A stretch of 16,403 bases of DNA from Pseudomonadota bacterium (GTDB lineage: Bacteria > Pseudomonadota > Alphaproteobacteria > Azospirillales > Azospirillaceae), in NCBI GenBank assembly GCA_023423695.1, contig JAFAFA010000090.1, forward strand, positions 1 through 16,403. The letters are read 5' to 3'. Below are positions 6,864 to 13,912 of this stretch, in pieces. Position 1 is the first letter of the stretch. The number at the start of each line of letters is the position of its first letter. The notes beneath the pieces are model-generated. The model had not been told where the DNA came from and searched no databases. It saw only the letters and a program-made list of their open reading frames with translations. The translations under genes were made by a program, and so were the position numbers.

Positions 6864-6877
6864 CTTAGATATCTACG
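6864..6877. promoter_or_regulatory. Operator site 4 (CTTAGATATCTACG) just downstream of promoter A
   Basis: It is identical to operator site 1 when that site is read on the minus strand. It lies 15 bases after the conserved 25-base element and directly after the candidate -10, covering the probable transcription start. This position is typical of simple repression. The Rieske start codon is about 140 bases downstream. Confidence 0.75.
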
Positions 6878-7017
6878 TTGTCGGCGTCCTGCCGAAACTT
6901 CTACCGGCATCCGGGGCGCGCCGGCCTCGCATTACGCCGGTCATCGACCCGCGACGGCAAACGATTGCCGACCACCACCCGCAACGAAAAGACCGAACGC
7001 GATCGGGGAGGACGTTC

Positions 7018-8346
7018 ATGCTGTCCAGAGAGGACAACGAACTGCTGTGCCGCGTCGAGGGCGACGCGCCGATGGGACGGATGCTGCGGCACCATTGGGT
7101 GCCGGCCTGCATGTCGGAGGAATTGCCCGAACCCGGCGGCAAGCCCAAGCGGCTGCGCCTGTTCGGCGAGAATCTGGTGGCGTTCCGCGCCGACGACGGG
7201 CGCGTCGGTTTGATGGACGAGCTGTGCCCGCACCGCCGCGCCTCGCTGGCGCTGGGGCGGAACGAGAACTGCACGCTGCGCTGCCTCTATCACGGCTGGG
7301 CCGTCGATCTGGAGGGCAACATCGCCGAGATGCCGTCGGAACCGCCGGGCAGCGCCTTCAGGACCAAGGTCAAGCACGTCGCCTACCCGACGGTTGAGTC
7401 CGGCGGCTTCGTCTGGGCCTACATGGGCGACAAGGCGACGATGCCCGGGTTCCAGCCGCCGCCCTGGGCCGACAAACCCGACAACAGCATCGCCATCGCC
7501 AAGATCCATGAGGCGGCGAACTGGGTCCAGAGCGTCGAGGGATCGATCGATTCCGCCCATTCCTCCACCCTGCATTCGTCGAGCATCCGCAGCGACGCGA
7601 CGGTCACCGGGTCGACCGACCGGGGCGGCACGGAACGACTGCTGCTGGTCCGTCCATCGGTCGACAAGGCGCCGCGCATCCAGGTGCAGCACACGCAGTA
7701 CGGTTTCCGCTATGCGGCGATCCGCACGCCGATCAACAACGCGGACACCACCGACTATGTCCGCGTCACCGTCTACATCGCGCCCTTCACCACCTTGATC
7801 CCGCCGCACGACACCTGGCGGTCGGGGCAGGTCTTCGTGCCGGTCGACGACCACAACACGATGTTCTACTTCGTCGCCTGGAGCGACCGCATCACGCTGG
7901 ACACCGAGCGCTGGCGCCGCGACAACCACGCACGCCCCGGCATCGACCTGGACCAGGATTTCCGCAAGCTGCGCAACCGCGAGAACGACTACCTGCAAAA
8001 CCGCCTGCTGATGAAGCTGGGCGATTTCACCGGGATCGAGGGTATTCCCAACCAGGACATGGCGATGCAGGAGACGATGGGCTCCATCGTCGACCGCACG
8101 CGGGAGAATCTGGGAGCCAGCGACGTCGCCATCGTCCGCTTCCGCCAGATGATGCTGACCGGGGTGAAGGCCTTCCTGGAGGGCGCGCCGGCGCTGGGCA
8201 CCGACGAACCGCGCCTGCCGCAGACCGCCATCCGGTCCTTCGAGGGCATCATCGACAAGACGGCCTCCTGGCGCGACTTCGCGGTCGGCGCGGAGGAGAG
8301 GGCCGGTTTCCGCGATCTGGCATCGGTCGTCCGCCGGGCGGGGTAG
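7018..8346 (+). CDS. Rieske non-heme iron oxygenase, phthalate 4,5-dioxygenase-type alpha subunit
   Basis: At 442 residues it has the length of the phthalate dioxygenase group of homomeric Rieske oxygenases, which need no beta subunit. The [2Fe-2S] ligands are C70 and H72 (LCPHRRASL) and C89 and H92 (RCLYHGW). The mononuclear iron site lies in NWVQSVEGSIDSAHSSTLHS, with H181 and H186, and the bridging D178. The helix IVDRTRENLGASDVAIVRFR near the C-terminus is also usual in this group. The enzyme adds one or both atoms of O2 to an aromatic or heteroaromatic acid in the cytosol, with electrons probably from the reductase at 1376-2347. GGGAGGA precedes the ATG. A close paralogue begins at the left window edge. 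Whether it acts as a dioxygenase or a monooxygenase (for example demethylase) cannot be told from sequence. Confidence 0.94.
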   Translation: MLSREDNELLCRVEGDAPMGRMLRHHWVPACMSEELPEPGGKPKRLRLFGENLVAFRADDGRVGLMDELCPHRRASLALGRNENCTLRCLYHGWAVDLEGNIAEMPSEPPGSAFRTKVKHVAYPTVESGGFVWAYMGDKATMPGFQPPPWADKPDNSIAIAKIHEAANWVQSVEGSIDSAHSSTLHSSSIRSDATVTGSTDRGGTERLLLVRPSVDKAPRIQVQHTQYGFRYAAIRTPINNADTTDYVRVTVYIAPFTTLIPPHDTWRSGQVFVPVDDHNTMFYFVAWSDRITLDTERWRRDNHARPGIDLDQDFRKLRNRENDYLQNRLLMKLGDFTGIEGIPNQDMAMQETMGSIVDRTRENLGASDVAIVRFRQMMLTGVKAFLEGAPALGTDEPRLPQTAIRSFEGIIDKTASWRDFAVGAEERAGFRDLASVVRRAG

Positions 8347-8404
8347 GGCGCGCGCGCCGACCCGTCCCGTTCCCCCAACAAGCCCCCATGACATGAGGAC
8401 CACG

Positions 8405-10483
8405 ATGTCCTGGATGATCGGCATCGACACCGGCGGCACCTTCACCGACGTCATCGCACTGGACCGGGCGACCGGCCGGCTGCGCACCATCAAGACCCCG
8501 TCCATGCCGCACGACCCGTCGGAAGCGGTGCTGAACGGCATCGCCGCCTTCCTGGAGATGGAGCCGGACGTCGAGCCGGGCGACATCGGCTTCCTGGCCC
8601 ACGGCACCACGGTCGCCACCAACGCGGTGATCGAGCGAAAGGGCGTGCGCACCGGCCTGCTCATCACCAAGGGGACCAACGCCGTCTACGTGGCGCGCAT
8701 GTCGCGCCAGCCCTCGGCCACCGACATGCTGAACCCGGAGTTCCGCAAGCCGGCCCTGCTGATCCCCGCCCGCCAGACCCGCGAGATCGGCGAACGCCTG
8801 ACCCACGACGGGTCGGTGCTGTCGCCGCTCGACCCCGGCGAGGTAGTGCGGGCGGTGAAGGAACTGACGGAGGCGCACGGCGTCACCTCCATCGCCGTGT
8901 GCTACCTGTTCTCCTTCATGGATCCGGCGCACGAGCGGGCGACGCGCGACCTGATCCGCGAGGCGTTCCCCGACGTCCGCGTCTCGCTGTCCAGCGACAT
9001 CCTGCCCATCGTGCGCGAGTACCGGCGGCTGTCCACCACGGTGCTCGACGCCTATGTCGGGCCGACGCTCGACCGCTATCTGCGGCGGTTGGGCGACGGG
9101 CTGACGGCGCGCGGGGTGACGACGCCGCAGGTCTTCATCATGCAGTCCAACGGCGGCCTGATGAGCATCGACGTGGCGAGCGCCAACCCGGTGCAGACCC
9201 TGCTGTCGGGACCGGCGGCCGGCGTCATCTCCGGCCGCTACCTGTCGGAGCTGCTGGGGCTGCCCAACATCGTGACCTTCGACGTCGGCGGCACCAGCAC
9301 CGACATCGCCACCATCGTCAACGGCGAGATCACCGAGACCACCGAAGGCACGGTCGCCGGCCATGACAGCTCGGTGCCGATGAACGAGATCGGCACCATC
9401 GGCGCCGGCGGCGGCACCATCGCCCGCATCGGCGCCGACGGCCGCCTGCATGTCGGGCCGGACAGCGCCGGCGCGGTTCCCGGTCCGGTCTGCTACCGGC
9501 GCGGCGGCGAGGAGCCGACCGTCACCGACGCCGATCTGGTGCTGGGTTTCCTCGACCCGGCGCGCTTCCTGGAGGGCCGGCTGGCGCTCGACCTCGACGG
9601 GGCGACCAGGGCCATCGCCGACCGCCTCGCCGGGCCGCTGAAGCTGACGGTCGCCGAGGCGGCCTTCGGCATCGTCAAGATCGTCAACAGCAACATGGAA
9701 AGCGAACTGCGGCTGAACCTGATGGCGCGCGGCCTGAACCCGCGCGACTTCGCGCTGGTCGCCATCGGCGGCGCCGGGCCAGTGCACGCCAGCATGGTCG
9801 CCGCCAGCATGGGCATCGGCACCGTGGTGGTGCCGCCCTATCCGGGGCTGGGGTCGGCGATGGGGCTGCTGCTGACCGACATCCGCCACACCTACCTGCA
9901 ATCGAACCCCGGCCTGCTCGACGGCTACGACTGCGACGCGATGAACGCGCTGTTCGACGGGCTGGAGGAGCGCGCGCGGGACGAGGCGCGGCGGGAGGGC
10001 ACCGACGCCGACGCGCTGGCCATCACCCGCATCCTGGAAATCCGCTACGCCGGCCAGGGCTATGAATTGCCGGTGCCCTGCGGGGGCGACCGCCTGGAGG
10101 ACGCCGACAAGCCGGCGATCCGCGCCGCCTTCCATCGCCTGCACGAACGCACCTATGGACATTGCGCCCAGGAGACGGCGGTCGAGATCGTCAATTTCCG
10201 CGTCGATTCGCTGGCGGTGCTGCCCAAGCTGCGGCTGCCGGATTGCCCGCCGGCCGACGGCGGCAGCCCCGACCGCGCCATTGCCCGCCGCCGCCCGGTC
10301 TGCTTCGACGGCACCGACAAGCGGATCGACACGCCTGTCTATTGGCGGCCGAACCTACGGGCGGGCGACCGGTTCGACGGCCCGGCCATTGTCGAGCAGG
10401 CCGACACCACCACCGTCGTCATTCCCGGCCAGCGGGCGGAGATCGATCGCCACGGCAATCTGATCCTGACCTTCGCCGCCTGA
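8405..10483 (+). CDS. hyuA: Hydantoinase/oxoprolinase subunit A (HyuA-like, ATP-binding)
   Basis: The 692-residue protein starts with the phosphate-binding MIGIDTGGTFTDV (residues 4-16), followed by LAHGTTVATNAVIERKGVRTG (64-84). The second ATPase-fold motif, FDVGGTSTDIATI, lies at 292-304 and IGGAGPVHA near 455-463. These are the marks of the hydantoinase A/5-oxoprolinase/acetone carboxylase beta superfamily, whose members couple ATP use to opening of lactam or imide rings or to carboxylation. ATG 8405 is preferred over ATG 8393 because TGAGGA sits five bases before it. It follows the Rieske gene by 58 bases and is followed at once by its partner subunit, so a heteromeric enzyme with HyuB is expected. 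The symbol is given at family level only. Confidence 0.92.
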   Translation: MSWMIGIDTGGTFTDVIALDRATGRLRTIKTPSMPHDPSEAVLNGIAAFLEMEPDVEPGDIGFLAHGTTVATNAVIERKGVRTGLLITKGTNAVYVARMSRQPSATDMLNPEFRKPALLIPARQTREIGERLTHDGSVLSPLDPGEVVRAVKELTEAHGVTSIAVCYLFSFMDPAHERATRDLIREAFPDVRVSLSSDILPIVREYRRLSTTVLDAYVGPTLDRYLRRLGDGLTARGVTTPQVFIMQSNGGLMSIDVASANPVQTLLSGPAAGVISGRYLSELLGLPNIVTFDVGGTSTDIATIVNGEITETTEGTVAGHDSSVPMNEIGTIGAGGGTIARIGADGRLHVGPDSAGAVPGPVCYRRGGEEPTVTDADLVLGFLDPARFLEGRLALDLDGATRAIADRLAGPLKLTVAEAAFGIVKIVNSNMESELRLNLMARGLNPRDFALVAIGGAGPVHASMVAASMGIGTVVVPPYPGLGSAMGLLLTDIRHTYLQSNPGLLDGYDCDAMNALFDGLEERARDEARREGTDADALAITRILEIRYAGQGYELPVPCGGDRLEDADKPAIRAAFHRLHERTYGHCAQETAVEIVNFRVDSLAVLPKLRLPDCPPADGGSPDRAIARRRPVCFDGTDKRIDTPVYWRPNLRAGDRFDGPAIVEQADTTTVVIPGQRAEIDRHGNLILTFAA

Positions 10484-10510
10484 CCTTTGCCGCTTGCCAA
10501 GGAAGCGTCC

Positions 10511-12223
10511 ATGACTGTCGATCCCATCACGCTGGAAGTGATCGCCAACCGGCTGGATGAAATCCAGCGGATCATGAAGCACCGGCTGTTCCGCACCGGC
10601 TATTCCACCATCCTGCGCGAATCCTTCGACGGCAGCGCCGGCATCACCGACCGCCGGGGCCGCATCGTCGGCGCGTCGGGCATGACCACCCACACCATCC
10701 CCTACGCCAAGCTGGTCGAGGGCATCCTGGCCGCCTACCCGGTGGAGGAGATCCGCGAGGGCGACGCCTTCGTGTCGAACGACCCCTTCCGCGGCGGCGT
10801 CTCGCACACGCCGGACGTGGCGGTGGCGACGCCGGTATTCGTGGACGGCGAACTGATCGCGTTCTGCACCAGCTTCGGCCACAAGCCCGATGTCGGCGGC
10901 CTGTCGCCGGGATCGGGCAGCCCGGCCTCGCGCTCGGTCTTTCATGAAGGGATGCTGATCCCGCCGGTGAAGATCGTCGAGGCGGGGGTGCCCAGCCGTA
11001 GCGTCTTCCGCATTCTGGAGAACAACTCGCGCACGCCGCGCCTGCTGATCGGCGACATCCGGGGCCAGATCGGCTGCACCCGCATCGGGGCGGAGCTGAT
11101 GCGCGAGCTGTGCGCCCGGTTCGGCACCCCCGGCGTGCTGGGCGCCATCGACCAGCTTCTCGACGCGTCGGAAAAACGGCTGCGCGCGGCGCTGTCCGCC
11201 CTGCCGGACGGCCGGGCGGAGGCCGAGAACTGGCACGACGGCGACGGCGTGTCCAAGGATCCGATCCGCGTCCACATCGCGCTGACCAAGCAGGGTGACG
11301 AGCTGACCATCGACTTCACCGGCAGCGCCGATCAGAGCGCCGGCCCGGCCAACGCCGTCTTCCAGGTGGTGCAGGCGGCGGCAATCGGCGCCGTGCTGTC
11401 GATCGTCGACCACTCCATCGCCAACAACGACGGGGTGCGCCGGCCGATCCGCTTCGTCTGTCCAGAGGGCAAGGTGGTCAACCCGCGCTTCCCGGCGGCG
11501 GTCAACTCCTACATGCCGACCACGCATCTGGTGTTCAATGGCGTGATGGAGGCGTTGGGCAAGCTGGCGCCGGACAAGGCGGTGGCGGATTCCGGACTGG
11601 GCGTCGGCGCGCTCGCCTTCGGCTACAAGGCCAGCGGGACCGGCGACAACTACGTCCATTACGAGATCGTGGAAACCGGCCTGGGCGCCACCGCGCACGG
11701 CGACGGCTGCGGCATCATCCACCCGATCATGATCTTCGAGACGATCCAGCCGATCGAGATCGTCGAGCGCGAATTCCCGGTCCTGGTCCGCGATTTCTCG
11801 ATCCGGCCCGACGGGGCGGGGGCGGGCAAGCATCGCGGCGGTCTCGGCTACCGGCGGGAGTTCGAGCTGTTGCAGGACGCCGAGTTCATCTCGCGGCTGG
11901 CGCAGCGCACCTTCGGGGCGCGCGGCATCAACGGCGGCGGGCCGGCGGCGATCTCGCACACGCTGATCAATCCGGGCGGGCCGGACGAACGGTCGCTGCC
12001 CGGTCTGGTCCAGATGTCGCTGTCCGCCGGCACCCGCGTGGCGATCGAGCAGGCGGGCGGCGGCGGCTGGGGCGACCCGAGGGAGCGGTCGCCCGACGCG
12101 GTGCTGGCCGATGTCGAGGACGGCTACGTCACCCCGGAGCGGGCGGCGGCCGATTACGGGATCGTGCTGACCCCCTTGCCGGGGGGCCGCTACCGCGCCG
12201 CCGTTCCGCAACGGGTGGCGTGA
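10511..12223 (+). CDS. hyuB: Hydantoinase/oxoprolinase subunit B (HyuB-like)
   Basis: The 570-residue protein begins MTVDPITLEVIANRLDEI, the usual HyuB opening. It carries NDPFRGGVSHTPDV (residues 90-103) and GHKPDVGG (123-130), the family's conserved His/Asp region thought to bind metal and substrate. The C-terminal part holds GAGKHRGGLGYRREFEL and AGGGGWGDPRERSP, also standard. ATG 10511 is preferred over an upstream TTG because AAGGA lies seven bases before it. The gene lies 27 bases after HyuA. Together they would carry out an ATP-dependent ring opening or carboxylation. Known functions in the family include N-methylhydantoin, 5-oxoproline, caprolactam and acetophenone processing; which, if any, applies here is unknown. 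Confidence 0.92.
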   Translation: MTVDPITLEVIANRLDEIQRIMKHRLFRTGYSTILRESFDGSAGITDRRGRIVGASGMTTHTIPYAKLVEGILAAYPVEEIREGDAFVSNDPFRGGVSHTPDVAVATPVFVDGELIAFCTSFGHKPDVGGLSPGSGSPASRSVFHEGMLIPPVKIVEAGVPSRSVFRILENNSRTPRLLIGDIRGQIGCTRIGAELMRELCARFGTPGVLGAIDQLLDASEKRLRAALSALPDGRAEAENWHDGDGVSKDPIRVHIALTKQGDELTIDFTGSADQSAGPANAVFQVVQAAAIGAVLSIVDHSIANNDGVRRPIRFVCPEGKVVNPRFPAAVNSYMPTTHLVFNGVMEALGKLAPDKAVADSGLGVGALAFGYKASGTGDNYVHYEIVETGLGATAHGDGCGIIHPIMIFETIQPIEIVEREFPVLVRDFSIRPDGAGAGKHRGGLGYRREFELLQDAEFISRLAQRTFGARGINGGGPAAISHTLINPGGPDERSLPGLVQMSLSAGTRVAIEQAGGGGWGDPRERSPDAVLADVEDGYVTPERAAADYGIVLTPLPGGRYRAAVPQRVA

Positions 12224-12271
12224 CGGCGGACGTCCGAGGCGACGACGAAAAACGAACACGGAGGAAAAGAC

Positions 12272-13324
12272 ATGGCCATTCCATTGTTCCGGCGCCGGTC
12301 CATCCAGGGCGATTCCCGCGGGCGGCTGGTCGCGGCGCTTTCGGTCCTGCTGGCGGCGGGGGCTGCGCTGTTCCCCGTCACGCAGGCCGCCGCGGCCGAA
12401 AGGACGCTCACCCTCATCAGCTCCTTCCCGCTCGATGGCCCGGCGGGCGACAAGATGCATGTGGTGAAGCTGTTCATCGAACGCTTCAATAAGAAGGCAA
12501 CCGGCAAGGCGCGCATCCGCGTCATCGGCGGGCCGGAGATCGTGGCGCCGTTCGACCAGTTGAAGGCGTTGCAGACCGGCCAGTTCGATATGATGGTCGC
12601 GACGTCGCTCTACTTCAACGAGTTGCGCGACCTCCAGTTCTTCCAATATCTGCCCTTCGATGAGCACATTCGCACTGCCAAGCAGGCGGCGCCGTTGCTC
12701 CAGAGGATTTCGCGGGAGAAGGCCGACGTCGTCTTCCTGCAATATTCCAGCCCCGGCCTGTCCTTCTACCTGTGGACCAAGAACCGGCCCATCGCCAAGC
12801 CGGAAGACGCGCGCGGTCAGAAGATCCGCACCTTCGGCGACACCACTGCACCGCTGGTCCGTCATCTCGACATCGTGCCCACCAGCATCGCCAGCAACGA
12901 GGTCTATTCGGCTCTGCGTACCGGCCTGCTCGACGGCGCGTTGCGCGATCCGCTGTCGATCGACCTGCTGAACGAAGGCGAGTTGCTGAAATTCGTCACC
13001 GAAGCCAACGTCGCCGACATCGAGACCGAGACCTACATCTCGGCCAAGAGCTGGGATGCGCTGCCGGAGGACCTCCGGCGGATGCTGGACGAGACGGCGC
13101 GGGAAACCGAGGTCGAGGGCTTCGCCTGGATGAAGAACCGCGTTGCGGCGGCGATGGACAAGATGAAGACGCGCTACGGCGTGCAGGTCGTGCCGTCGTC
13201 CCCTGAACTGAAGACCATCCTGAACCAGACGATCCCCAAGGAGATTCTGACCGGGCTGGTCGGCAATTCCAAATACAAGGACGAGATCATCGAGAAGTTC
13301 GAGCTGAGATCGGCCGTGAACTGA
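12272..13324 (+). CDS. dctP: TRAP transporter periplasmic solute-binding protein, DctP family
   Basis: This 350-residue protein has a long N-terminal signal region, with basic residues 7-18, a hydrophobic stretch 19-36, and AQAAAA-like cleavage near residue 42 before ERTLTL. The mature domain shows FDQLKALQTGQFDMMV and FLQYLPFD-like segments. The family core runs from GQKIRTFGDTTAPLV (from residue 182, with R186 at the usual carboxylate-binding arginine region) to SNEVYSALRTGLLDGA. A strong GGAGGAAAAG ribosome-binding site precedes the ATG. It binds an organic acid in the periplasm and delivers it to the DctQM membrane parts encoded downstream. Its place behind the HyuAB genes suggests it takes up the pathway substrate. 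The symbol is used at family level. Confidence 0.92.
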   Translation: MAIPLFRRRSIQGDSRGRLVAALSVLLAAGAALFPVTQAAAAERTLTLISSFPLDGPAGDKMHVVKLFIERFNKKATGKARIRVIGGPEIVAPFDQLKALQTGQFDMMVATSLYFNELRDLQFFQYLPFDEHIRTAKQAAPLLQRISREKADVVFLQYSSPGLSFYLWTKNRPIAKPEDARGQKIRTFGDTTAPLVRHLDIVPTSIASNEVYSALRTGLLDGALRDPLSIDLLNEGELLKFVTEANVADIETETYISAKSWDALPEDLRRMLDETARETEVEGFAWMKNRVAAAMDKMKTRYGVQVVPSSPELKTILNQTIPKEILTGLVGNSKYKDEIIEKFELRSAVN

Positions 13325-13395
13325 TCCGATGAGCCAACGGCGCGCCGGAGCGCGACCTCGGCGTCCTCCATCGTTCCACACGCAACGGAGCCATC

Positions 13396-13896
13396 ATGGT
13401 CCGTCCCATCTCCAAGGCGCTGGAGCTGTTCAGCCGCGTCGTCCTCGTGGCGCTGGTCGGGCTGGTCTGCACCAACGTCGTGCTGCGCTACGTCTTCGAC
13501 TCACCGGTCGTCTGGGCCGACCAGATCACCGGTTACGGCATGGTCTACATCACCTTCCTGGCGGCGCCCTGGGTGCTGGCGCGACGGCGGCACATCGCTG
13601 TCGATCTGCTGCAGGAATCCCTCGGCCCGCAGACCCGCCCCTTGTTGGGCGCCGTGCTGGGGCTGGTCGGCTTCCTCTATAACGCCGGCTTCACATGGCT
13701 GGCGTGGAGCGAATTGGCCCGCATCCTGGCCCGTGATTCGCAGTTCTCCGACGCCATCCTGGTTCCGCAATGGACGATCTACTGGGTGCTGCCGGTCGGC
13801 AGCGGCCTGATGGCCCTGGAGTTCGCGCTGAACGGCATCGAGGATCTGCGCGCCTACCTGCGCGGCGTGCCGGCCCCGCGCGTGGCGGCCGAGTGA
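13396..13896 (+). CDS. dctQ: TRAP transporter small membrane subunit, DctQ family
   Basis: The 166-residue protein has four predicted membrane helices. The first helix ends in the family signature CTNVVLRYVFDSPVVWADQI (residues 26-45), followed by YGMVYITFLAAPWVLARRRHIAVDLL. These fit DctQ proteins of the usual length. It stands between the DctP and DctM genes, 71 bases after the first and 16 before the second. It forms the inner-membrane complex with DctM. CGGAG lies shortly upstream of the ATG. Confidence 0.9.
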   Translation: MVRPISKALELFSRVVLVALVGLVCTNVVLRYVFDSPVVWADQITGYGMVYITFLAAPWVLARRRHIAVDLLQESLGPQTRPLLGAVLGLVGFLYNAGFTWLAWSELARILARDSQFSDAILVPQWTIYWVLPVGSGLMALEFALNGIEDLRAYLRGVPAPRVAAE

Positions 13897-13912
13897 AGGG
13901 GAGGGATCGGTC

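Noticed and set aside
3384..8346. Naming the cluster as a phthalate degradation operon
   Set aside because: The families fit, but the decarboxylase and ring-cleavage genes are missing and HyuAB is not part of that pathway, so the substrate is left open.
8249..10162. A 637-codon minus-strand open frame opposite HyuA
   Set aside because: Antisense shadow of a clear coding gene, low-complexity composition, no motif or ribosome-binding site.
10355..13381. A 1008-codon open frame on the minus strand
   Set aside because: It lies wholly opposite the HyuA, HyuB and DctP genes, is rich in Arg/Ala/Gly/His typical of antisense frames in G+C-rich DNA, and has no recognisable domain.
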